From NCBI RefSeq assembly GCF_038024105.1, contig NZ_CP150661.1, positions 3,253,501-3,317,500 on the forward strand: 64,000 nt of DNA, written 5' to 3'. Positions 43,811 to 51,724 of the stretch are shown here, piece after piece. Source of the DNA: Polaribacter butkevichii. GTDB lineage: Bacteria; Bacteroidota; Bacteroidia; Flavobacteriales; Flavobacteriaceae. Positions within the stretch are counted from its first letter, which is position 1. Every line of letters begins with the position of its first letter. Below the pieces are notes generated by a model. That model searched no databases. It was not told the DNA's origin and was given only the letters and a program-made list of their open reading frames with translations. The position numbers and the translations under genes are program-made.

Positions 43811-44536
43811 TTGAGGTATTTTATAGAACTTTCTTATAACGGAAAAAATTATCATGGTTGGCAAATTCAACCAGATGTTATTTCTGTACAAGAAAAATTA
43901 AACAAGGCAGTGAGTACTATTTTTCAAGAAAAAATAGAAGTTGTTGGAGCAGGAAGAACAGATACAGGAGTACATGCATCGCAAATGTTTGCGCATTTTG
44001 ATATAGAAAAATCATTAAAAGGAGACATTCCGCATAAATTAAATTCGCTTTTGCCTTTAGATATCGTCGTGTACAATGTATTTGAGGTTGATGATGAAAA
44101 ACACGCCCGTTTTGGAGCACTTAGCAGAAGTTACGAATATAAAATATGGTTGGGTAGAAATCCTTTTTTGTTAGATTTTTCTTGGCAAATTCATTCTCAA
44201 GATTTAAATGTAGATTTAATGAATGAAGCCGCAAAATTATTATTAGAATATACAGATTTTCAAACGTTTTCTAAGGTAAAGACAGATGTATATACTTACA
44301 ATTGTAATGTTACAGAAGCTTTGTGGAAACAAGACGGAAAAGAATTGGTTTTTTATATTACTGCAAACCGTTTTTTAAGAAATATGGTCAGAGCCATTGT
44401 AGGTACTTTGGTTGATGTTGGTTTGGGCAAAATAACAAAAGACGATTTCAGAAAAATTATAGAGAGTAAAAATAGAGGTAATGCAGGCTTATCAGTTCCT
44501 GCAAAAGGATTATTTTTAACACAAATAAAATATTAA
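43811..44536 (+). CDS. truA: tRNA pseudouridine(38-40) synthase
   Basis: 241 residues from a TTG start giving MRYFIELSYNGKNYHGWQIQ, the exact family start. Catalytic Asp in GAGRTDTGVHASQMFAHFD (about 55). Later motifs DFQTFSK and FLRNMVRAIVGTL are also conserved. It isomerises uridines 38-40 in tRNA anticodon arms in the cytoplasm. The next gene (ABC exporter) starts 3 bases later with TTG, so the two are tightly coupled. Confidence 0.94.
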   Translation: MRYFIELSYNGKNYHGWQIQPDVISVQEKLNKAVSTIFQEKIEVVGAGRTDTGVHASQMFAHFDIEKSLKGDIPHKLNSLLPLDIVVYNVFEVDDEKHARFGALSRSYEYKIWLGRNPFLLDFSWQIHSQDLNVDLMNEAAKLLLEYTDFQTFSKVKTDVYTYNCNVTEALWKQDGKELVFYITANRFLRNMVRAIVGTLVDVGLGKITKDDFRKIIESKNRGNAGLSVPAKGLFLTQIKY

Positions 44537-44539
44537 ATT

Positions 44540-46306
44540 TTGGCAAATAAAACAGGTAAAGCTTTTGATTTACAAATCTTTTTAAGATTAATGTCTTATG
44601 CAAAACGCTATAAATTAAATTTTTTTATAGCAGTTTCTTCTACTATTTTATTAGCCTTTGTAGCTCTGCTTAACCCTTTTTTAATAAAAGAAACTGTAGA
44701 TAAATATATTACAGAAAAAGACACGCAAGGTCTTATTAATAATATTTTATTAATGTTTGCAGTAATACTTGTAGAGGTGTTATTGCGTTTTACATTTATT
44801 TATTTTGCAAATTGGGTTGGTCAGCATATTATTAGAGATATTAGAGCAAAAACGTTTAGACATATTTTACAATTTAAAATGTCTTATTTTGATACCAATT
44901 CGGTAGGTAAATTGGTAACAAGAGTAGTTTCTGATATAGAAACCATTGCCGCTTTTTTTGCTACAGGAGTCTTTACTATTGTTAGTGATATTTTACAAAT
45001 GTTTGCGGTGGCTGCTTTAATGTTTTTCTTAAATTGGAAGTTGGCTTTAATTGCATTAGCCGTTTTACCTATTTTAATTTATGCCACAAGAGTCTTTCAA
45101 CAAGCTATAAAAGCTACGTTTCAAGAAGTTAGAAACCAAGTAGCAAACCTAAATGGTTTTGTACAAGAAAGAGTTACCGGAATGAAAATTGTACAGCTCT
45201 TTAATAGAGAGAAGATTGAGTATAAGAATTTTATGAACATTAATAATAAGCATAAAGAAGCTTATGTAAAAACCATTTGGTATTTTTCAATTTTCTTTCC
45301 TATTGCAGAAATATTATCATCAATTGGTATTGGTTTAATCGTTTGGTTTGGTAGCAAACAAATTATTGGAGGTGCAGTTGCTGGTCCTGGAACCGTAATG
45401 GCTTTTGTACAAATGGCACAAATGTTATTTAGACCTTTAAGACAAATTGCAGATAAATTTAACCAATTGCAAATGGGTATTGTATCTGGAGAACGTGTTT
45501 TTAAAGTATTAGATACCCAAAGTAGTATTGTTAAAAACGGAACAATTAAAGCCGCAAAATTAAAAGGGAATATTAATTTAAAGGATGTTCGGTTTAGTTA
45601 TGTTAAGGGAGAAGAGGTTTTAAAAGGAATTTCTTTAGATGTAAAAAGCGGACAAACAGTTGCCATTGTTGGGGCAACAGGAGCAGGGAAATCTACAATT
45701 ATCAACTTAATAAATCGTTTTTACGAAATTGATAGTGGTACTATTTGTGTTGATGATATTTCTATTGATGAATATAATTTAGAAAGTTTAAGAAATCAAG
45801 TTGCGGTGGTTTTACAGGATGTTTTCTTGTTTTCTGATTCAATTTTAAATAACATTACGTTAAAGAATAGTAATATTTCTTTTGATGAAGTAGAAAAAGC
45901 TGCAAAACAAATAGGTATTCATGATTTTATAATGACACTTCCAGGAGGATATCAATACAATGTAAAAGAACGTGGTGCTATGTTGTCTTCTGGCCAACGA
46001 CAATTAATTGCTTTTTTAAGAGCTTATGTAAGTAAACCAAGTATTTTAATTTTAGATGAAGCTACTTCTTCTGTAGATTCTCATGCAGAGCAAATGATTC
46101 AGTTTGCAACAGAAACCATCACAAAAGGAAGAACTTCTATTGTAATTGCACATCGTTTAGCAACTATAAAACAAGCAGATAAAATTATTGTAATGGATAA
46201 AGGCCTTATTGTAGAAGAGGGAACTCATAATGAGTTGTTAGACAGGGAGGAAGGATACTATAAAAATTTGTACGATAAACAATTTAGTTTAGAAAAAGCT
46301 TCTTAA
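44540..46306 (+). CDS. ABC exporter, fused membrane and ATPase domains (MsbA/LmrA-like)
   Basis: 588 residues from a TTG start 3 bases after truA. Six-helix ABC transmembrane domain (about 1-320), then the nucleotide-binding domain: Walker A VGATGAGKST (about 377-386), signature LSSGQRQLIAF (about 483-493), Walker B ILILDEATSSVD, H-loop IAHRLAT. Such homodimers flip lipids or drugs across the inner membrane; MsbA-like lipid A flipping is possible but unproven. It is the last gene of the truA-exporter pair. Confidence 0.93.
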   Translation: MANKTGKAFDLQIFLRLMSYAKRYKLNFFIAVSSTILLAFVALLNPFLIKETVDKYITEKDTQGLINNILLMFAVILVEVLLRFTFIYFANWVGQHIIRDIRAKTFRHILQFKMSYFDTNSVGKLVTRVVSDIETIAAFFATGVFTIVSDILQMFAVAALMFFLNWKLALIALAVLPILIYATRVFQQAIKATFQEVRNQVANLNGFVQERVTGMKIVQLFNREKIEYKNFMNINNKHKEAYVKTIWYFSIFFPIAEILSSIGIGLIVWFGSKQIIGGAVAGPGTVMAFVQMAQMLFRPLRQIADKFNQLQMGIVSGERVFKVLDTQSSIVKNGTIKAAKLKGNINLKDVRFSYVKGEEVLKGISLDVKSGQTVAIVGATGAGKSTIINLINRFYEIDSGTICVDDISIDEYNLESLRNQVAVVLQDVFLFSDSILNNITLKNSNISFDEVEKAAKQIGIHDFIMTLPGGYQYNVKERGAMLSSGQRQLIAFLRAYVSKPSILILDEATSSVDSHAEQMIQFATETITKGRTSIVIAHRLATIKQADKIIVMDKGLIVEEGTHNELLDREEGYYKNLYDKQFSLEKAS

Positions 46307-46323
46307 AATCATTTTTTTTGATA

Positions 46324-46331
46324 TACATTTG
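46324..46331 (+). promoter_or_regulatory. -7 element of the Ala-rich lipoprotein gene
   Basis: TACATTTG fits TAnnTTTG, 26 bases before the ATG. No good -33 is seen. Confidence 0.5.
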
Positions 46332-46357
46332 TAGTTCAAACAAACAAATCAAAAAAA

Positions 46358-46891
46358 ATGAAAAAAATCGTATTATCATTATTAGTTGTTGGTTCTTTAT
46401 TAGCAACGTCTTGTAAAGAAGCAAAAAAAGGAGCAACTGACTTAAAAGATGCAACAGTAGAAACAGCAGGTAAAGCTGCAGACGCAACAACGGAAGCTGC
46501 TGGTGCAGTTGCTGAAGGAGCAAAAGAAGCGGCAGGTACTGTTGCTGAAGGAGCAACTGATGCTGCAAATGCAGTTGTAGAAGGTGCTGAAAACGCTGTT
46601 GAAGGAGTAAAAGATGCTGTTTCTGACGCAAAAGATTCTGCTTTAGCAGGAATTACAATTCCAAGTTTCTCTAACGAGGCTGTAACAAAAAACTTAACTG
46701 AATATGCTGCTTATGCAAAAGATTACATCGCTGCAAATGGTAATTTAGCTAAGATTTCTGCATTAGCGCCTAAAGGTGCTGCTTTATTAGCAAAAGGTAA
46801 AGAATTAGCTTCTAAGTTAGATGCTAAAGAAATGGCTAAATACAAAAGTGTATTATCTGCTATTCAATCTAAAATGGCTCCTTCTAAATAA
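46358..46891 (+). CDS. Ala-rich lipoprotein with LEA-like repeats
   Basis: 177 residues. Lipoprotein signal LLVVGSLLATSCKEAKKG (Cys 19). Residues about 23-96 are repeated segments of the AAGAVAEGAKEAAGTVAEG / ATDAANAVVEGAENAVEG type. They have a roughly 11-residue period rich in Ala, Glu, Lys, Gly and Thr, as in LEA-like or apolipoprotein-like amphipathic helices. A second, non-repeat part (about 97-177) has DYIAANGNLAKISALAPKGA and ends KSVLSAIQSKMAPSK. A role in envelope stabilisation or stress is inference only. Own promoter and terminator. Confidence 0.75.
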   Translation: MKKIVLSLLVVGSLLATSCKEAKKGATDLKDATVETAGKAADATTEAAGAVAEGAKEAAGTVAEGATDAANAVVEGAENAVEGVKDAVSDAKDSALAGITIPSFSNEAVTKNLTEYAAYAKDYIAANGNLAKISALAPKGAALLAKGKELASKLDAKEMAKYKSVLSAIQSKMAPSK

Positions 46892-46912
46892 GGAAAGTTG
46901 TTTTTAAAAATT

Positions 46913-46942
46913 AAAAAGGTTCTCTATTTAGAGAACCTTTTT
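46913..46942. terminator. Bidirectional terminator between the Ala-rich lipoprotein and dacA
   Basis: A 14-base perfect stem, AAAAAGGTTCTCTA / TAGAGAACCTTTTT, with a 2-base loop serves both converging genes. Confidence 0.85.
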
Positions 46943-46969
46943 TTGTGTGTTATTTAAAAAAATGTAGTA

Positions 46970-47746
46970 CTACATTAAATCTTTTTTAAGTTTTTCATTA
47001 AGATCATTATAATCTACATAGAGTACAAAACCTCCGTCTTTTATATAGGATATTTCTCCTGTTTCCTCAGAAACTAACAAACAAACAGCGTCCGTTTTTT
47101 CAGAAACACCTATAGCTGCTCTATGTCTTAAACCAAATCTCGAAGGAATTTTAGTACTGTCTGAAACAGGTAAAATAACTCTGGTTGCCACAATATAATT
47201 ATCTCTAATAATTAAGGCTCCATCGTGTAGTGGACTATTCTTGTAAAAAATACTTTGTAAAATAGCATCATTTACAACAGCATTCATTCTGTCTCCGGTG
47301 TTTATTAAAAAATCTAAACTATTGGTGCGTTCTATAACAATTAAAACACCTGTTTTTGTTTTAGATAAATTTTTACAAGATTCTAATATAATTTCGGTAT
47401 CCACATCAGAACTAATTTCTGTTTGTAAAAATTTTAGTTGTTTTAAAAAACTACGTTTGTTAGTGAAATTTGTGGTACCAATCATTAATAAAAATTTACG
47501 TATTTCTTGTTGAAATACAATAATTAAGGCAATAACTCCTCCAGAAAGTAAATAGCCTAAAATACCACTTAACATTTCCATTTTTAAGGCTTGCGTAATT
47601 TTCCAGATTAAGAAAATAAACGCAATACCAATAACAATGTTAATGGCAACGGTACCTTTTAATAATTTATATATGTAATAGAGTAGTGTTGCAACTAATA
47701 AAATGTCTAACACATCTAATAAAGAAAATTCAATAAAATCGAACAT
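46970..47746 (-). CDS. dacA: Diadenylate cyclase (c-di-AMP synthase, CdaA type)
   Basis: 258 residues. Three N-terminal membrane helices (about 10-28, 35-52, 58-78) and a DAC/DisA_N catalytic domain with YKNSPLHDGALIIRDN (the DGA motif, about 160-175), VILPVSDSTKIPSRFGLRHR (RHR motif) and AAIGVSEKTDAVCLLVSEET. It condenses two ATP into c-di-AMP, which controls turgor and envelope homeostasis. In many flavobacteria dacA sits beside folP; here an exbD gene and repeats separate them. Confidence 0.94.
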   Translation of the reverse strand: MFDFIEFSLLDVLDILLVATLLYYIYKLLKGTVAINIVIGIAFIFLIWKITQALKMEMLSGILGYLLSGGVIALIIVFQQEIRKFLLMIGTTNFTNKRSFLKQLKFLQTEISSDVDTEIILESCKNLSKTKTGVLIVIERTNSLDFLINTGDRMNAVVNDAILQSIFYKNSPLHDGALIIRDNYIVATRVILPVSDSTKIPSRFGLRHRAAIGVSEKTDAVCLLVSEETGEISYIKDGGFVLYVDYNDLNEKLKKDLM

Positions 47747-47798
47747 GAATATTGACTGATTTTAGGCTAAAGTACTAATAAATTAGCAGAATTCAATA

Positions 47799-48404
47799 TC
47801 AGATATTAATTTCTGCGTCCGATAATAATAGTGGGTATTTCTCTCGAATCAATTTTATTTTTTCTAGAATATTTTTATCGTTGTTGTTAGATTTGCTTAA
47901 GTGGTTTAATAAGCTTTCATAATTTCTGTTGTATAATTTAACAGCCAATTTATTTCTTAAATGTGTGTATGCAGAATTTAAAATATCTAGGGTAGAAATA
48001 TAAGTTTCGTAATTTGTTAACCGATCTGTTTTTATTGATATAATTGCCTTTGATGGATGGTCTGATGATGATTTATCTCTCTTGCCGTTACACCAATCAC
48101 AGTTGTTTTTGTTGATGTCTAGTCCGCCGCCATTATCTATAAAGTTGATGGCAATTTGTTTTAGTTCTTTTAATTGAATTATTTTTCCGTCTACAAATAA
48201 CTGGTTGTTTTTGTTGATGTTTACTTCTAAGATATTCCTTTCATTAATGTCTAAATCTGTGGGGTTTTCTTGTTTCTGCGGAATTTTTCTTGATATACCA
48301 GCATCAACACTCATTGTGGTGGTTACTAAAAAAAAGATTAATAATAAAAATGCGATGTCTGCCATAGAGCCAGCGTTAATTTCTGGCGATTCTTTTCTGC
48401 TCAT
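47799..48404 (-). CDS. ExbD/TolR-family biopolymer transport protein
   Basis: 201 residues. Cytoplasmic start MSRKESPEINAGSMADIAFL with the conserved Asp in the single membrane helix (DIAFLLLIFFLVTTTMSVDA, Asp about 16), then a periplasmic domain containing a CDWC cysteine pair (about 97-100), SSDHPSKAIISIKTDR and a long helical C-terminal tail. ExbD partners ExbB to power TonB-type transport or Tol. No exbB or tonB gene lies beside it, so it is a solitary copy between folP and dacA. The CxxC insertion and long tail are unlike E. coli ExbD. Confidence 0.87.
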   Translation of the reverse strand: MSRKESPEINAGSMADIAFLLLIFFLVTTTMSVDAGISRKIPQKQENPTDLDINERNILEVNINKNNQLFVDGKIIQLKELKQIAINFIDNGGGLDINKNNCDWCNGKRDKSSSDHPSKAIISIKTDRLTNYETYISTLDILNSAYTHLRNKLAVKLYNRNYESLLNHLSKSNNNDKNILEKIKLIREKYPLLLSDAEINI

Positions 48405-48537
48405 AATTTCTAGTTTTTAAAAGTTAATAAATGGGTTTCAGTCCGAATTATTTCGAATTGATTTATTAAAGTTTGACTAGTTGAGTTTTGGCGTTAACAT
48501 TTCTTTAACAAAAAGAATGCCATAAAAAAGTAAGAGT

Positions 48538-48611
48538 TGTCATTGCGAAGGAAGAATGAGGAAGAATCTGAGATTTCTCAATCGCTAAAAAGCGCTCATT
48601 TAGAAATGACA
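48538..48611. repeat. B-like palindrome-ended repeat
   Basis: It begins TGTCATTGCGAAGGAAGAAT and ends AGAAATGACA. The ends TGTCATT / AATGACA are inverted, like the B module, but the inside differs. Confidence 0.6.
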
Positions 48612-48635
48612 GCATTAAAGTTAATTGACAAGTTT

Positions 48636-48757
48636 TAGCCCTGATTGAAATGGCATCCTTTTTTTTAAAACTGCGTCATTGCGAGGAACGAAGCAATCTG
48701 TTAATTAATAATGAGATTGCCACAGTTTACAAAAAAGTAAACTTCGCAATGACACGC
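48636..48757 (+). repeat. Truncated outer element A with inner module B
   Basis: It starts TAGCCCTGATTGAAATGGCA and continues into module B (48672-48757): CGTCATTGCGAGGAACGAAG, GAGATTGCCAC and CGCAATGACA. The closing half of element A is missing. Confidence 0.75.
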
Positions 48758-48793
48758 TACTTTTAGTTTTGGGAGCTTGTTTGCAAACAAGTA

Positions 48794-48922
48794 TAGCCCA
48801 GATTGAACGGTTTGTTTGAGCTCTTTTTTACTGTCAGTTCGAGTGAATTTTGAAGAATGAAAAATTTGTATCGAGAACTAGCAGTAAAAAAAGCGAGTAG
48901 TGAAAGCTGGAAATAGCTTCTA
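48794..48922 (+). repeat. Composite intergenic repeat: outer element A carrying inner module C
   Basis: It begins TAGCCCAGATTGAACGG and ends GAAAGCTGGAAATAGCTTCT. The stem CTCTTTTTTACTG / CAGTAAAAAAAG encloses CAGTTCGAGTGAATTTTGAA...TATCGAGAAC. Both outer ends and the inner module match 12018-12144 in the opposite orientation. Confidence 0.8.
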
Positions 48923-48976
48923 AAAATTATTAATTGTTAGTTTGATGAAATATTTCTTGGTTCCTCGCAATTACGA

Positions 48977-49798
48977 TTAACGGATCTGATTTACAATTTT
49001 TACAGCTTCTACAGCTTCTTTTACATCGTGAACACGTAAAATATTTGCGCCATTTAACAACGCAATGGTGTTTGCAGAAGTAGTAGCATTTAGGGCTTCT
49101 TGGGCAGAAATATCTAAGGTTTTGTACAACATAGATTTACGAGAAATTCCTGCTAAAATGGGTGCATCTAAACTTTTAAAAAGTTCTAAATTCTTTAAGA
49201 TTTCAAAATTATGAGCGTTGGTTTTTCCAAATCCGAAACCAATATCTATAATAATGTCATTTAATTTAAGTTGATGTAATTTGTGTATTTGTTCGGCAAA
49301 AAAGGAGATAATTTCTTTGGTTACGTCTGTGTAAACAGGGTTTTTCTGCATGTTTTGTGGAGTACCTAACATGTGCATTAAAATATAAGGAACTTGCAAG
49401 TTGGCAACGGTTGCAAACATATTTTCATCCATTTTTCCGCCAGAAATATCATTTACAATTGCTGCACCTGCATTTATGGTTTCTTGTGCTATTTTGCTTC
49501 TAAAAGTATCTACAGAAATAATAATTTCAGGGAAATTTTGTACCAATAAATTGATAACAGGCACAATTCTTTGCAGTTCTTCTGCTTCGGAAATATGTTT
49601 TGCGCCAGGTCTAGAAGAATACGCGCCAACATCTATAAAAGTGGCGCCATCTAAAAGCATTTTTTCTACTTGAGAAAGAATGTCTGCTTCGTTTTTATAT
49701 TTACCACCGTCAAAGAAAGAATCTGGTGTTACATTTAAAATTCCCATTACTTTTGGAGATGCTAAATCTACTAAAGTACCTTTGCAATTTATAGTCAT
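48977..49798 (-). CDS. folP: Dihydropteroate synthase
   Basis: 273 residues, TIM barrel. GILNVTPDSFFDGG (about 19-32, pterin site), DVGAYSSRPGA (about 57-67), IVNDISGGKMDENM (about 114-127) and ILAGISRKSML (about 215-225). It condenses p-aminobenzoate with dihydropterin pyrophosphate in folate synthesis; this is the sulfonamide target. It is transcribed from the LOG-family gene side, 1 base apart, so the two form an operon. Confidence 0.95.
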   Translation of the reverse strand: MTINCKGTLVDLASPKVMGILNVTPDSFFDGGKYKNEADILSQVEKMLLDGATFIDVGAYSSRPGAKHISEAEELQRIVPVINLLVQNFPEIIISVDTFRSKIAQETINAGAAIVNDISGGKMDENMFATVANLQVPYILMHMLGTPQNMQKNPVYTDVTKEIISFFAEQIHKLHQLKLNDIIIDIGFGFGKTNAHNFEILKNLELFKSLDAPILAGISRKSMLYKTLDISAQEALNATTSANTIALLNGANILRVHDVKEAVEAVKIVNQIR

Positions 49799-49799
49799 G

Positions 49800-50381
49800 T
49801 TAACTTACTACTTTATTAATTACGTGGCTAATTTTTGGCGCTTGGTAAGCGTTCATTTTTTGCATTAAATCTTCTACAGAAGTACCAACAATTAACATAT
49901 CTCTATTGGTTTGTTTTAAGAAACCTTCTGCAACCATTTTATCTAATTGCAGTAAAACAGCATCAAAAAATCCATTTATATTTAAAATACCTACTGGTTT
50001 TTGTTCTATGTGTAATTGCCCTAAAGTAAGAGCTTCAAAAAGTTCATCTAGGGTTCCAAAACCACCAGGAAGCGTAATATAACCATCTACTAATTTGCTG
50101 ATGATTACTTTGCGTTCGCTCATTTTTTTACAAACAATCATTTCTTCTACTTCAGAATGAACAACTTCTTCTTTTTCTAATAATTGAGGAATTACACCAA
50201 TAACTTCGCCATTATGAGCTAAAATGGCATCGGCAAGCGCGCCCATCATTCCTATTTTTCCGCCACCATAAACCAAGCCAATATTATGCGCTGCAAAATG
50301 ATTTCCTAATGTAACGGCAAGTTCTTTATAAATAGGGTTAAAGCCTAAGCTTGATCCGCAAAAAACAGCAATTTTTTTCAA
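49800..50381 (-). CDS. LOG-family protein (TIGR00730; nucleoside 5'-monophosphate phosphoribohydrolase-like)
   Basis: 193 residues from a TTG start at 50381 that gives MKKIAVFCGSSLGFNPIYKE, the normal family N-terminus; the ATG at 50426 adds 15 residues with no family match. Motifs: VYGGGKIGMMGALAD (about 39-53) and the PGGxGTxxE active-site motif in TLPGGFGTLDELFEALTLG. The family hydrolyses cytokinin-like or purine nucleoside monophosphates, releasing base and ribose phosphate. It lies 1 base before folP, a frequent pairing here. Confidence 0.87.
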   Translation of the reverse strand: MKKIAVFCGSSLGFNPIYKELAVTLGNHFAAHNIGLVYGGGKIGMMGALADAILAHNGEVIGVIPQLLEKEEVVHSEVEEMIVCKKMSERKVIISKLVDGYITLPGGFGTLDELFEALTLGQLHIEQKPVGILNINGFFDAVLLQLDKMVAEGFLKQTNRDMLIVGTSVEDLMQKMNAYQAPKISHVINKVVS

Positions 50382-50437
50382 AGTATGGGGTTTTAAAATT
50401 CTTTTGTAAAAATAAATGAAAAGCATCTAGTATTTAG

Positions 50438-50445
50438 TATTTTTG
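50438..50445 (+). promoter_or_regulatory. -7 element of the DUF1599 gene promoter
   Basis: TATTTTTG fits TAnnTTTG, 25 bases before the ATG. Confidence 0.45.
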
Positions 50446-50470
50446 AACAAATACTTTTTAACAAGAGAAA

Positions 50471-51007
50471 ATGCAAGATACCTCGAAACAATACGATGCT
50501 GTAATAGAAGAATGCAGAAGTTTATTTATAAAAAAAATGAGTGATTACGGTTCTGCGTGGCGTATTTTACGTTTACCATCATTAACAGATCAGATTTTTA
50601 TTAAAGCACAAAGAATTCGTCAGTTGCAAGAAAATGAAGTTAGAAAGGTTGATGAAGGTGAAAAATCTGAGTTTATTGGAATCATCAATTATTCTATAAT
50701 GGCGTTAATTCAGTTAGAGAATGGTGTTGTAGCAAACCCCGATTTAAACACAGAAGAAGCAACTATTTTATACGATAAACATGCTAAAATTACTAAAGAA
50801 TTAATGATGAATAAAAATCATGATTATGGTGAGGCGTGGAGAGATATGCGTGTTTCTAGTTTAACCGATTTAATTTTGCAGAAATTATTACGTGTTAAAC
50901 AAATAGAAGATAATAAAGGAAAAACGTTGGTGTCTGAAGGCATTGATGCCAATTACCAAGACATGATTAATTATGCCGTTTTTGCAATGATTCATTTGGC
51001 GGAGTAA
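50471..51007 (+). CDS. DUF1599-domain protein
   Basis: 178 residues forming two similar halves: KKMSDYGSAWRILRLPSLTD (about 19-38) with QIFIKAQRIRQLQ, then MNKNHDYGEAWRDMRVSSLTD (about 115) with LILQKLLRVKQIE. Each half ends in a NYSIMALIQLE / NYAVFAMIHLAE helix. The doubled fold is typical of the DUF1599 family, of unknown activity. It diverges from the LOG-family gene. A short B repeat (51030-51053) follows before the next lipoprotein. Confidence 0.87.
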   Translation: MQDTSKQYDAVIEECRSLFIKKMSDYGSAWRILRLPSLTDQIFIKAQRIRQLQENEVRKVDEGEKSEFIGIINYSIMALIQLENGVVANPDLNTEEATILYDKHAKITKELMMNKNHDYGEAWRDMRVSSLTDLILQKLLRVKQIEDNKGKTLVSEGIDANYQDMINYAVFAMIHLAE

Positions 51008-51029
51008 GTTGCAAAGTAAAATAATTTAG

Positions 51030-51053
51030 TCATTGCGAGGAACGAAGCAATCT
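51030..51053 (+). repeat. Solo half of module B
   Basis: TCATTGCGAGGAACGAAGCA followed by ATCT is the left part of module B without its closing half. Probably a decayed copy. Confidence 0.7.
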
Positions 51054-51088
51054 ATTTAATTGTATCGAAAGGTTTTTATAATAAATTT

Positions 51089-51724
51089 ATGAAAAAACTA
51101 GTTTATTTAATAGCTGTTTTGCTTTTTGTGGGTTGTGCTAAGGAAGAAGCTACAACTTATAAAGAAATGAAGTCTGATGAATCTTTGTCAGAATTTTTTA
51201 CTGATTCTGAATTACAAGATTTAGCTAAAATTGTCGATTTTTTTGAAAGTGAAATTCGTTTAGATAAAAGTAAGCCTAAAGATGAAGCTTATTTTGAATT
51301 CAATAAAAATATCATTGAAGAATACCATAAAGAAATAAAAGGGTTTAAAATACCTTTAAATTACAAACTTCAAGAGGAAGTGTATTCGAAAATTGACACT
51401 GCTTTTTTTAAAGAAATTTGGGTGCATAAAACTTTTTATGAGGGATTAGATAGTAAAACAGCAATTGTTGATAAAGCTTATGATTTAAATTTATTTGGAA
51501 AATATATTTTGTTTCTGAAGAGTTTAAATAATGAAGATGTTTTATTTAGAGACTTTTATAAGATGTTTAGTCTGACTAATGAGATTTCTTTTGGAGTGCA
51601 AGCATCTGCATTTTATCAATTTAAAATGAAAGAATTTAAAGGAATAAAAAGAAGAATGTTTTTTGCCGTTTATTATTTAACAGTAAATGATAAAATGCAT
51701 AATTATATAAATAGAAAATCATGA
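51089..51724 (+). CDS. Hypothetical lipoprotein upstream of the DoxX/BT_3928-like gene
   Basis: 211 residues. Lipoprotein signal KLVYLIAVLLFVGCAKEEA (Cys 16). The body is charged and helical with EFFTDSELQDLAKIVDFFES and DFYKMFSLTNEISFGVQASA; no domain recognised. Its stop overlaps the ATG of the next gene (51721-51724), so the two are coupled and probably co-function. Confidence 0.75.
   Translation: MKKLVYLIAVLLFVGCAKEEATTYKEMKSDESLSEFFTDSELQDLAKIVDFFESEIRLDKSKPKDEAYFEFNKNIIEEYHKEIKGFKIPLNYKLQEEVYSKIDTAFFKEIWVHKTFYEGLDSKTAIVDKAYDLNLFGKYILFLKSLNNEDVLFRDFYKMFSLTNEISFGVQASAFYQFKMKEFKGIKRRMFFAVYYLTVNDKMHNYINRKS

Larger units (their letters stand above)
48405..48976. other. Repeat-rich intergenic region between exbD and folP
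   Basis: No gene. It is filled by three repeat units: a TGTCATT...AATGACA element (48538-48611), an A-start with B module (48636-48757) and a full A element with inner module C (48794-48922). A perfect 16-base palindrome CTTGTTTGCAAACAAG sits at 48776-48791. Confidence 0.7.

Noticed and set aside
44540..46306. Lipid A flippase MsbA as a firm name
   Set aside because: Fused ABC exporters of this type include drug and peptide exporters; nothing in the sequence proves lipid A as substrate.
46284..46631. 115-codon Leu/Gln-rich frame on the minus strand
   Set aside because: It is the antisense of the Ala-rich repeat lipoprotein gene; its composition is a mirror of the repeats.
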